Shown here: piece after piece, positions 1 to 6,129 of the stretch
Numbering within the stretch: the stretch's first letter is position 1
Layout: every line of letters starts with the position of its first letter
Assembly: GCA_015663855.1 (NCBI GenBank)
Contig: DQRJ01000084.1
Span: 1 to 7,298 of the forward strand
Origin: Flavobacteriales bacterium
GTDB lineage: Bacteria; Bacteroidota; Bacteroidia; Flavobacteriales_D; Sanyastnellaceae
Length of the DNA: 7,298 bases
Direction: 5' to 3'
Translations under genes and position numbers: made by a program
The notes under the pieces: generated by a model
The model's input: the letters and a program-made list of their open reading frames with translations, nothing else
Told to the model about the DNA's origin: nothing
Databases searched by the model: none

Positions 1-253
1 CCGCGTGTCCACGGAACGAGCGAGTTGGAGAAAATTCTCCGAGCTTATGACCAACCATGTTCTCTGTAACAAATACAGGTATGAACTGGCGACCGTTATG
101 AACGGCAATTGTCAATCCGACGAAGTCAGGAGTAATAGTACTGGCGCGAGACCAAGTTTTAATAACTGACTTCTTTCCAGAATCATGCATGGCGTCAACA
201 CGTTGAACCAGCTTGTAATGGACAAATGGGGGTTTTTTCAGCGAACGTGCCAT
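1..253 (-). CDS. rpsS: 30S ribosomal protein S19 (uS19), C-terminus cut by window edge
   Basis: Small-subunit protein of the 30S head that works near S13 and the A-site finger and binds 16S rRNA. The 84 complete codons visible begin MARSLKKPPFV and include the family core VIKTWSRAST (about 29-38), HNGRQFIPVFVTENMVGHKL (about 52-71) and GEFSPTRSFRGH near the edge. These match S19 closely, and the family is about 90 residues long, so only a few C-terminal residues and the stop lie outside the window. The ATG follows the rplB stop by 3 nt (TAA GAT ATG), so it is the next gene of the same transcript. No Shine-Dalgarno is present, although the upstream stretch is purine-rich. Rated as near certain. 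Confidence 0.97.
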   Translation of the reverse strand, partial: MARSLKKPPFVHYKLVQRVDAMHDSGKKSVIKTWSRASTITPDFVGLTIAVHNGRQFIPVFVTENMVGHKLGEFSPTRSFRGHA

Positions 254-256
254 ATC

Positions 257-1078
257 TTATTTATTTCTTCGTTCAATGATATACTTAGACGACTTGTTGC
301 GAGGGTTACGAGTTTTGTAACCTTTCGCTGGAATACCATTACGTGAACGTGGATGTCCACCTGATGATTTTCCTTCACCACCACCCATAGGGTGATCTAC
401 TGGGTTCATAACGACTCCACGAACGCGTGGACGACGACCCAACCAGCGTGAACGACCGGCTTTACCACTAACCTGAAGGTTGTGCTCTGAGTTACCTACT
501 GAACCAATTACAGCAAGACAGGTAACTAAGATCATTCTTGTTTCACCACTAGGTAGTTTAATGATAGCAAACTTACCATCACGAGCAGCTAGCTGAGCGT
601 AAGATCCCGCGCTACGAGCAATACATGCTCCTCGCCCTGGGTTTAACTCAATATTGTGTACAATTGTTCCGAGTGGAATATCAGATAAGTACATTGCATG
701 GCCAACTTTAGGCTGAGCGTTTTTACCTGAGTGAATTGTCATTCCAGGAGTTAGTCCTGCAGGAGCAATGATATAACGTTTCTCACCGTCCTTATACTCA
801 ACAAGACAAATACGGCCTGTACGATTTGGATCGTATTCAACTGTAAGAACAGTTGCTTCTTCGTGCTTGTTACGTTTGAAATCGATGAGACGGTAGCGAC
901 GTTTATGTCCACCACCACGGTAACGCATAGTCATCTTTCCAGTGTCATTACGACCACCAGACTTCTTGATAGACTCAAGTAACGGCTTATGTGGCTTGTC
1001 AGTAGTGAGCTCCGAAAAATTCGTGAGCACTCTATGACGCATACCTGGCGTTATTGGATTGAATTTACGTAGTGCCAT
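257..1078 (-). CDS. rplB: 50S ribosomal protein L2 (uL2)
   Basis: Primary 23S rRNA-binding protein needed for subunit association and for the peptidyl transferase centre. The 273-residue product has the normal full length. Visible landmarks are the N-terminal RNA-binding segment with YRGGGHKRRYR (53-63), the OB-fold region, NPGRGACIARSAGSYAQLAA (146-165) and the C-terminal extension NPVDHPMGGGEG (225-236), followed by a basic tail ending ERRNK. His229 in that loop is kept; it appears to correspond to the E. coli histidine implicated in ribosome activity. The second histidine of the E. coli HPH is Met here, which I recall as the usual Bacteroidota form. The start lies 1 nt after the rplW stop (TGA T ATG), which suggests translational coupling. 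No Shine-Dalgarno is seen. Confidence 0.98.
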   Translation of the reverse strand: MALRKFNPITPGMRHRVLTNFSELTTDKPHKPLLESIKKSGGRNDTGKMTMRYRGGGHKRRYRLIDFKRNKHEEATVLTVEYDPNRTGRICLVEYKDGEKRYIIAPAGLTPGMTIHSGKNAQPKVGHAMYLSDIPLGTIVHNIELNPGRGACIARSAGSYAQLAARDGKFAIIKLPSGETRMILVTCLAVIGSVGNSEHNLQVSGKAGRSRWLGRRPRVRGVVMNPVDHPMGGGEGKSSGGHPRSRNGIPAKGYKTRNPRNKSSKYIIERRNK

Positions 1079-1079
1079 A

Positions 1080-1373
1080 TCAGATATTATCGTAGAAATC
1101 GATGTTTTCGCCTTCAGCTATACTAACTAATGCTTTCTTGTAAGAATTAGTACGGCCTTTAACGACACCTGTTTTTGTAAAACGTTGTTTTGCTTTTCCA
1201 TCAACACGTAAAGTGCGAACGCTAGTAACAGAAACGTTATATTCTTGTTCGATCGCCTTTTTAATTTCGATCTTATTTGCTCCGAGTGCAACTACGAAAC
1301 CGTAGCTATTAGTCTTGTCCGTGTCAGCAGACATCTTCTCGGTTATGAGTGGCTTAATGAGAATCTCTTTCAT
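1080..1373 (-). CDS. rplW: 50S ribosomal protein L23 (uL23)
   Basis: Protein at the exit of the 50S peptide tunnel. In bacteria it is the docking site for trigger factor and the signal recognition particle. The 97-residue product has the family pattern: IKPLITEKM near the N-terminus (6-14), the YGFVVALGANKIEIKKAIE strand-helix segment (24-42), VRTLRVDGKAKQR (52-64) and the signature GRTNSYKKALV (73-83). Its length fits the short bacterial form. It lies between rplD (7 nt upstream) and rplB (1 nt downstream), in the conserved L4-L23-L2 order. The 7-nt spacer before its ATG is pyrimidine-rich with no Shine-Dalgarno. Confidence 0.97.
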   Translation of the reverse strand: MKEILIKPLITEKMSADTDKTNSYGFVVALGANKIEIKKAIEQEYNVSVTSVRTLRVDGKAKQRFTKTGVVKGRTNSYKKALVSIAEGENIDFYDNI

Positions 1374-1380
1374 GATAGAA

Positions 1381-2007
1381 TTACTTTAGCAATCCCTCGA
1401 GAACCTCGTGGGCATTATCAACGAACAATAAGTTCGTACAGTTCATGATATCGTAAGTACTCAAATCAGACGCTAACATTACACGATGCTTTGGCAAATT
1501 GCGGCAGCTACGGTAAACATTATCATCTTGAGATGGAAGAATCGTTAGAGTCTTCTTATCGTCAAGTTTCAGATTTGTCATTACGGTTAAGAAATCTTTA
1601 GTTTTAGGAGCACCCATCTTGATGCTATCAACAACCATAATTCCCTCAGCTTTTGCTTTGTAGCTAAGTGCACTACGTCTAGCAAGCTTACGTAATTTAG
1701 AGTTTAAGTGGATTGTGTAATCTCTTGGTTCTGGACCAAATGTATTACCTCCTCCACGAAATAATGGGTTTTTAATAGATCCAGCACGAGCAGTACCTGT
1801 TCCTTTTTGCTTCTTTATCTTACGAGTTGATCCTGAAACCACACCTCTGTGAAGAGTGTCGTGCGTTCCTTGCCTCTGAGCAGCATGGTAACGCTTCACG
1901 TCTAAGTAGATAGCGTGATCATTTGGCTCAATTCCGAATACAGAATCATTGAGCTTAGCGCTTTTCTTTGACTTAGAGCCTTTACTTGTATATACGTCGA
2001 GTTTCAT
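1381..2007 (-). CDS. rplD: 50S ribosomal protein L4 (uL4)
   Basis: Early-assembly 50S protein whose long loop lines the narrowest part of the exit tunnel. The 208-residue product has a globular N-terminal part and the basic tunnel loop at about 54-95: RGVVSGSTRK, KQKGTGTARAGS (66-77) and NPLFRGGGNTFGP (80-92). This is followed by the conserved LNSKLRKLARRSALSYK helix region (101-117). The loop residues where macrolide resistance changes usually fall look unmodified. In E. coli L4 also represses its own S10 operon through a leader upstream of S10. Here S10 sits inside a longer transcript, so that leader is not recognisable. Its ATG overlaps the rplC stop by one base (TAATG), a typical coupled arrangement. 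Confidence 0.98.
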   Translation of the reverse strand: MKLDVYTSKGSKSKKSAKLNDSVFGIEPNDHAIYLDVKRYHAAQRQGTHDTLHRGVVSGSTRKIKKQKGTGTARAGSIKNPLFRGGGNTFGPEPRDYTIHLNSKLRKLARRSALSYKAKAEGIMVVDSIKMGAPKTKDFLTVMTNLKLDDKKTLTILPSQDDNVYRSCRNLPKHRVMLASDLSTYDIMNCTNLLFVDNAHEVLEGLLK

Positions 2008-2636
2008 TATGCTTGTGGCTTACGGATTACGACTGTGGTCCCCTTGTGTCCAGGTACGGCGCCCTTGACAACAAGGACTCCTTCTTCTGACATTACTTTA
2101 AGGACTTCCAAATTCTCAATGGTAACACGAGCATTTCCCATTTGTCCTGCCATACGCATTCCTTTGAAAACACGAGCAGGATAAGAAGCAGCTCCGATAG
2201 ATCCAGGAGCACGTAAACGATTATGTTGACCGTGAGTAGCTTGACCTACACCAGCGAAACCGTGACGCTTAACAACTCCTTGGAACCCTTTTCCTTTTGA
2301 GGTGCCAATAACACTAACAAATTCGCCTTCGTTGAATACATCTTCAACTTTCACAGTATCTCCTAGTTGGAAATCTTGCTGAAAAGATTTGAATTCTACG
2401 AGGCTACGCTTAGGTGATACACCAGCGCGCTTAAAATGACCTTGCATAGCTTTTGAAGTGCTCTTCTCAGTGCGTTCTCCAAAACCGAGCTGAACGGCTG
2501 CATAGCCATCCCTCTCGAGGGTACGTACTTGCGTAACTACGCAAGGACCTACTTCTATCACTGTGCATGGGATATTCTTCCCAGAGGCACCGTAGATGCT
2601 GGTCATTCCTACTTTTTTCCCTATTAATCCAGGCAT
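2007..2636 (-). CDS. rplC: 50S ribosomal protein L3 (uL3)
   Basis: Primary 50S assembly protein that reaches towards the peptidyl transferase centre. The 209-residue product begins MPGLIGKKVGMTSIY, and the family signature is clear: GTSKGKGFQGVVKRHGF (111-127), ATHGQHNRLRAPGSIG (133-148) and VFKGMRMAGQMGN (156-168). The segment after GSIG reads AASYP where E. coli has QNQTP. The glutamine methylated by PrmB in E. coli (Gln150) is therefore Ser151 here. The start follows a 37-bp spacer after rpsJ that contains a hairpin, and the 20 bases before the ATG are very A-rich, with no Shine-Dalgarno. A-rich upstream sequence is a known aid to initiation in Bacteroidota. Confidence 0.98.
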   Translation of the reverse strand: MPGLIGKKVGMTSIYGASGKNIPCTVIEVGPCVVTQVRTLERDGYAAVQLGFGERTEKSTSKAMQGHFKRAGVSPKRSLVEFKSFQQDFQLGDTVKVEDVFNEGEFVSVIGTSKGKGFQGVVKRHGFAGVGQATHGQHNRLRAPGSIGAASYPARVFKGMRMAGQMGNARVTIENLEVLKVMSEEGVLVVKGAVPGHKGTTVVIRKPQA

Positions 2637-2655
2637 AATAGTTTATTTTTTTAGA

Positions 2656-2670
2656 TAGACAAAATGTCTA
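2656..2670 (-). promoter_or_regulatory. Perfect 6-bp hairpin in the rpsJ-rplC spacer
   Basis: TAGACA (2656-2661) and TGTCTA (2665-2670) are perfect reverse complements separated by AAA. In the operon transcript this gives a stem UAGACA/UGUCUA with a UUU loop, starting 3 nt after the rpsJ stop and ending about 20 nt before the rplC ATG. It is not a typical intrinsic terminator: on the transcribed strand it is followed by an A tract (TCTAAAAAAATAAAC), not a U tract. It may be an mRNA processing or stability element, a weak attenuator or a translational control site. The structure is seen directly; the role is unknown. Confidence 0.45.
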
Positions 2671-2673
2671 CCG

Positions 2674-2979
2674 TCATACTTTAATTTCAACTTCAACTCC
2701 ACTAGGCAACTCTAGGCGCATCAAAGCATCAACTGTCTTCGGAGAAGAACTGTAAATGTCGATTAAACGCTTGTAGTTGTTTAGCTCAAACTGTTCACGA
2801 GACTTCTTGTTCACGTGTGGTGAACGAAGTACTGTGAAAATACGTTTATGTGTAGGTAGAGGAATAGGTCCGCTAATTACAGCACCCGTAGATTTTACGG
2901 TTTTAACAATTTTCTCAGCTGATTTGTCCACTAAATTGTGGTCAAATGACTTGAGTTTTATGCGAATTTTTTGTGTCAT
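2674..2979 (-). CDS. rpsJ: 30S ribosomal protein S10 / NusE (uS10)
   Basis: Protein of the 30S head that also serves, as NusE, in transcription antitermination with NusB and links RNA polymerase to ribosomes through NusG. The 101-residue product has normal length and the family sequence throughout: KIRIKLKSFDHNLVDKSAEK at the N-terminus (4-23), the loop GPIPLPTHKR (37-46), the signature LRSPHVNKKSREQFE (51-65) and a C-terminal strand ending VEVEIKV. It ends in TGA. It begins 14 bp after fusA and is the junction between the str and S10 clusters, with no tuf gene between. Unlike its neighbours it has a Shine-Dalgarno match before the start. Confidence 0.98.
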   Translation of the reverse strand: MTQKIRIKLKSFDHNLVDKSAEKIVKTVKSTGAVISGPIPLPTHKRIFTVLRSPHVNKKSREQFELNNYKRLIDIYSSSPKTVDALMRLELPSGVEVEIKV

Positions 2980-2985
2980 GGCGTT

Positions 2986-2989
2986 CCTC
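2986..2989 (-). promoter_or_regulatory. rpsJ: Shine-Dalgarno-like GAGG before rpsJ
   Basis: The minus-strand spacer reads TATCGAGGAACGCC and then ATG. GAGG can pair with the usual anti-Shine-Dalgarno core CCUCC and lies 6 nt before the start codon, which is a normal distance. None of the other eight gene starts of the operon, nor the helicase start, shows such a match. In Bacteroidota the anti-Shine-Dalgarno is largely masked by ribosomal proteins, so function is not assured and the 4-base match could be chance. Confidence 0.45.
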
Positions 2990-2993
2990 GATA

Positions 2994-5093
2994 TTATCCT
3001 TGGGCTTCTTCAATAACTTTTTCTTGAATATTTCTCGGCGCCTCTGCGTAATGGCTGAACGACATACTAGATGTAGCACGACCAGAAGTAAGAGTACGGA
3101 GATCTGTAACGTATCCGAACATCTCAGAGAGAGGAACTTTACCGTTAATCACAGTCTTTCCAGAACGTTCATCAGTACCCTCAATAAGAGCACGACGTTT
3201 GTTCAAGTCACCAATACAATCACCCATATTCGCCTCAGGTGTTACCACCTCTAAAGACATCATTGGCTCAAGAATCTTAGGTGTACATTGCTTAATCGCA
3301 TTACGGTAAGCAAATTTAGCTGCTTGCTCGAAAGACAGAGCGTCCGAGTCAACTGGGTGGTAACTTCCGTCAAGAAGTTCAACACGAAGGCTATCCATTG
3401 GAAAGCCAGCGAGTACTCCATTAACCATAGCTAATTTAAATCCTTTCTCTACTGCAGGGATAAATTCACGAGGAACGTTACCACCTTTAACTGAGCTTTT
3501 GAATTCAAGACCTTCTTTTTCAGCATCAGTTGCAGGACCAATCTTGCAAACAATGTCAGCGAATTTACCTCGACCACCAGACTGTTTCTTATAAACCTCG
3601 CGGTGTTGTGTTTCAGTAAATATTGCTTCCTTATAGGCAACACGTGGTTGACCTTCGTTACACTCTACACTGAACTCGCGACGAAGACGATCAATTAGTA
3701 CCTCAAGGTGAAGCTCACCCATACCAGAGATAATAGTTTGACCACTATCCTCATCTGTCATAACTGTAAAAGTAGGATCCTCCTCTGAAAGCTTAGCTAA
3801 ACCATTTGATAATTTATCAAGGTCAGCTTGAGATTTAGGCTCAATAGCAATTCCAATAACTGGAGTTGGGAATGACATCGACTCAAGAACGATAGGAGCA
3901 TCTATAGCACATAGAGTATCTCCAGTTCTAATATCCTTAAATCCAACAACCGCACCAATATCACCCGCTTCGAGGACATCGATAGGATTCTGCTTGTTAG
4001 CATGCATTTGGAAGATACGAGAAATACGTTCTTTCTTATCAGAACGTGTATTCTTAACGTATGACCCAGCAGGAAGCGTTCCAGAGTACGCACGTACGAA
4101 ACATAAACGCCCTACGAACGGATCTGTAGCAATCTTAAATGCAAGTCCAGCGAAAGGCTCGTCTGGATCAGGCATACGAGTTAATTTTTTCTCCTCATCA
4201 TCAATATCGTGACCAATAATCGCACCAACATCATATGGAGATGGTAGATAGCGCATAACGCCATCTAACATTGTTTGAACTCCTTTATTCTTGAAAGCCG
4301 AACCACACATCAATGGAGTAATATCCATTGAAATGGTAGCTTTACGAATAGCAGAGTAAATTTCATCATGAGTTAAGCTATCAGGATCTTCAAAATACTT
4401 CTCCATGAGAGTATCATCCTGCTCAGCAACTGATTCGATAAGTTTCTCGCGCCACTCATCAACAGTCTCGATTAAATCCTCAGGAATATCAATTTCTTCC
4501 CAAGTCATACCCATATCTTCTTCATTCCAAACAAATGCTTTGTTTAAAACGAGGTCAACAACTCCGCGGAATGTCTCTTCAGCTCCGATAGGAACTTGGA
4601 GAGGAACTGGGTTAGCTCCTAGCATTTCACGAATCATAGTAACTACGTTGAAGAAGTCCGCTCCTGAGCGATCCATCTTGTTTACGAAGCCTATACGTGG
4701 CACTTTATATTTATCCGCTAAAGACCAGTTAGTCTCAGACTGAGGCTCAACACCAGAAACTGCACAGAATAGACCCACAGCACCGTCTAGCACTCTTAAA
4801 GAACGCTCTACCTCTACTGTAAAGTCAACGTGACCTGGTGTATCAATAATGTTTATACGGTGTTCAACATCCTCAAATGTCCATGAACATGTAGTAGCAG
4901 CAGAAGTAATCGTAATTCCACGCTCTTGCTCTTGCTCCATCCAATCCATTGTAGCAGCACCATCATGTACTTCACCAATCTTATGTGAAATTCCAGTATA
5001 ATATAGGATACGCTCCGTACATGTCGTTTTACCGGCATCAACGTGGGCCATTATGCCGATGTTCCTTGTTAGGTTGAGGTCTCTCTTTGCCAT
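2994..5093 (-). CDS. fusA: Elongation factor G (translocase)
   Basis: Cytoplasmic GTPase that moves tRNAs and mRNA through the ribosome after each peptide bond and, with RRF, splits ribosomes for recycling. The 699-residue product has all five domains. GTPase motifs are G1 AHVDAGKT (16-23), G2 RGITI (58-62), G3 DTPGH (84-88), G4 NKMD (138-141) and G5 GSAF (264-267). Domain II spans about 310-405 and domain III contains GMGELHLEVLIDRL (457-470). Domain IV has QSGGRGKF (504-511) and the tip loop DGSYHPVDSD (575-584), with the conserved His579. Domain V contains EPMMSLEVVTPEANMG (609-624). Length, motif completeness and position between rpsG and rpsJ mark it as the main EF-G rather than a divergent paralogue. 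It starts 6 nt after the rpsG stop, with no Shine-Dalgarno. Confidence 0.99.
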   Translation of the reverse strand: MAKRDLNLTRNIGIMAHVDAGKTTCTERILYYTGISHKIGEVHDGAATMDWMEQEQERGITITSAATTCSWTFEDVEHRINIIDTPGHVDFTVEVERSLRVLDGAVGLFCAVSGVEPQSETNWSLADKYKVPRIGFVNKMDRSGADFFNVVTMIREMLGANPVPLQVPIGAEETFRGVVDLVLNKAFVWNEEDMGMTWEEIDIPEDLIETVDEWREKLIESVAEQDDTLMEKYFEDPDSLTHDEIYSAIRKATISMDITPLMCGSAFKNKGVQTMLDGVMRYLPSPYDVGAIIGHDIDDEEKKLTRMPDPDEPFAGLAFKIATDPFVGRLCFVRAYSGTLPAGSYVKNTRSDKKERISRIFQMHANKQNPIDVLEAGDIGAVVGFKDIRTGDTLCAIDAPIVLESMSFPTPVIGIAIEPKSQADLDKLSNGLAKLSEEDPTFTVMTDEDSGQTIISGMGELHLEVLIDRLRREFSVECNEGQPRVAYKEAIFTETQHREVYKKQSGGRGKFADIVCKIGPATDAEKEGLEFKSSVKGGNVPREFIPAVEKGFKLAMVNGVLAGFPMDSLRVELLDGSYHPVDSDALSFEQAAKFAYRNAIKQCTPKILEPMMSLEVVTPEANMGDCIGDLNKRRALIEGTDERSGKTVINGKVPLSEMFGYVTDLRTLTSGRATSSMSFSHYAEAPRNIQEKVIEEAQG

Positions 5094-5099
5094 AATATA

Positions 5100-5567
5100 T
5101 TAGAAACGGAAGTGAGCGAATGCTTTGTTTGCTTCAGCCATACGGTGAGTATCTTCTTTCTTTTTGAAAGTAGCACCTTCTTCTTTCGAAGCAGCGATGA
5201 TTTCAGCAGCAAGACGATGAGACATAGACTTCTCGTTGCGCTTACGTGCGAAACTGATAAGCCAGTTCATAGCGAGACTGTTTTTACGGCCATCGCGAAT
5301 TGGGGTAGGGATTTGGAAAGTGGCTCCACCGACACGACGGCTTCTTACCTCTACTCCAGGAGTTACATTTTCGAGAGCTTTCTTGAACAACTCAAGACCG
5401 TCTTCACCAGACTTATCAGTCACTTGTTCTATAGCGCTGTAGAAAATCTTGAACGCAGTACTCTTCTTTCCGTCTTTCATTAAACTGTTGACGAAAACTG
5501 TTACTTGAACATCTCCGAATTTAGGATCCGGGAGGACGCGGTGCTTTTTTGCTACTTTCCTTCTCAT
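5100..5567 (-). CDS. rpsG: 30S ribosomal protein S7 (uS7)
   Basis: Primary 16S rRNA-binding protein that nucleates assembly of the 30S head and lines the E site. The 155-residue product shows the N-terminal signature DPKFGDVQVTVFVNSLMKDG (14-33), the central VTPGVEVRSRRVGGATFQIP (68-87) with the beta-hairpin that contacts the E-site tRNA, and the C-terminal KKEDTHRMAEANKAFAHFRF (136-155). The length matches the short bacterial form. It starts 11 bp after the rpsL stop and ends 6 bp before fusA, in the classic str order. In E. coli S7 represses translation of this operon through the rpsL-rpsG spacer. That spacer is only 11 bp here, too short for the E. coli-type site, so such control is doubtful. 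Confidence 0.98.
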   Translation of the reverse strand: MRRKVAKKHRVLPDPKFGDVQVTVFVNSLMKDGKKSTAFKIFYSAIEQVTDKSGEDGLELFKKALENVTPGVEVRSRRVGGATFQIPTPIRDGRKNSLAMNWLISFARKRNEKSMSHRLAAEIIAASKEEGATFKKKEDTHRMAEANKAFAHFRF

Positions 5568-5578
5568 AGTTCAGTTGA

Positions 5579-5956
5579 TTACTTCTTCTTAGCTCTTTTA
5601 GTTCCGTACTTAGAACGACTCTGAGTACGTCCGTCTACACCCGCTGTATCGAGTGCACCACGAACAATATGGTAACGTACACCTGGAAGATCTTTTACAC
5701 GACCTCCACGAACAAGTACTATACTGTGCTCTTGTAGATTGTGACCTTCACCTCCGATATAGGCGTTTACTTCGTTTCCGTTTGTAAGTCTTACACGTGC
5801 TACCTTTCTCATCGCTGAGTTAGGCTTCTTAGGTGTAGTTGTGTACACACGGACACACACGCCACGACGTTGCGGGCATGAGTCCAGTGCTGCGGACTTA
5901 CTAGTTACCGGCTTTGTGTACCGGCCCTTGCGTATGAGCTGCTGTATTGTAGGCAT
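5579..5956 (-). CDS. rpsL: 30S ribosomal protein S12 (uS12)
   Basis: Decoding-centre protein of the 30S subunit that governs accuracy and is the classic site of streptomycin resistance. The 125-residue product begins MPTIQQLIRKGR and contains TTTPKKPNSAMRK (39-51) and GGRVKDLPGVRYH (84-96). The lysines altered in resistant mutants (Lys43/44 and Lys88) are wild type, as is Asp89, the residue methylthiolated by RimO in E. coli. An in-frame ATG 25 codons further upstream (6031) was rejected. It would add residues foreign to the family, and it lies upstream of the promoter -7 element, so it would not be on the transcript. This is the first gene of the operon. It has no Shine-Dalgarno. Confidence 0.97.
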   Translation of the reverse strand: MPTIQQLIRKGRYTKPVTSKSAALDSCPQRRGVCVRVYTTTPKKPNSAMRKVARVRLTNGNEVNAYIGGEGHNLQEHSIVLVRGGRVKDLPGVRYHIVRGALDTAGVDGRTQSRSKYGTKRAKKK

Positions 5957-6017
5957 CGTCGCGGTTAGCGTTTTCAAATGGGCATAAAAAAGACAATCCC
6001 AATTTTTAATGGGGGTG

Positions 6018-6047
6018 CAAAAGTAGGACATTTTGTATTAATTACAA
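6018..6047 (-). promoter_or_regulatory. Bacteroidota-type promoter of the rpsL operon
   Basis: On the minus strand the -7 element TACTTTTG (6025 to 6018) matches TAnnTTTG exactly and continues GCA-like as TTTTGCACC. A TTG (6047 to 6045) lies 19 bp upstream, which fits the -33 element of the phylum's primary sigma factor. Transcription would begin near 6011-6014 in a run of Cs, leaving a leader of about 55 nt before the rpsL ATG. The first leader bases can form a weak hairpin (CCCA at 6013-6010 with TGGG at 6001-5998). The match and its position in front of nine co-directional genes make this the likely main promoter. Confidence 0.8.
6033..6047. repeat. Short inverted repeat TTGTA-N5-TACAA over the -33 element
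   Basis: TTGTA (6033-6037) and TACAA (6043-6047) are perfect reverse complements around an AT-rich centre. The right arm contains the -33 TTG of the rpsL promoter, and the left arm lies in its spacer. A second pair, TGCAAAA (6016-6022) and TTTTGCA (6053-6059), brackets it nearly symmetrically. The symmetry could be an operator, but 5-bp arms in AT-rich DNA arise easily by chance. Confidence 0.3.
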
Positions 6048-6129
6048 CAACGTTTTGCAGGTTTTTTCAATCATAATCTTAAACAACACTTTACTTCTTA
6101 CTAAATAGACAAGTGCCTAACTTCGCTCT

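Noticed and set aside
2656..2670. Intrinsic terminator between rpsJ and rplC
   Set aside because: The stem is short and AT-rich, is followed by an A tract rather than a U tract in the transcribed direction, and essential genes follow immediately.
2777..5483. Open frames on the plus strand opposite rpsJ, fusA and rpsG
   Set aside because: They lie fully antisense to well-conserved genes, have low-complexity Ser/Leu/Arg-rich translations with no recognisable domain, and are shadows of the coding frames.
5974..5985. Three-codon upstream frame (Met-Pro-Ile-stop) in the rpsL leader on the minus strand
   Set aside because: It is too short to judge, has no ribosome-binding signal, is out of frame with rpsL, and is easily explained by chance.
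5957..6031. 25-codon N-terminal extension of rpsL
   Set aside because: It contains the promoter -7 element, does not resemble S12, and the ATG at 5956 gives the exact family start MPTIQQLIRK.
6057..6081. Possible plus-strand promoter for uvrD using TAATCTTA (6074-6081) with TTTTG (6053-6057)
   Set aside because: The -7 match is poor (CTTA rather than TTTG) and the 16-bp spacing is short for this promoter class.
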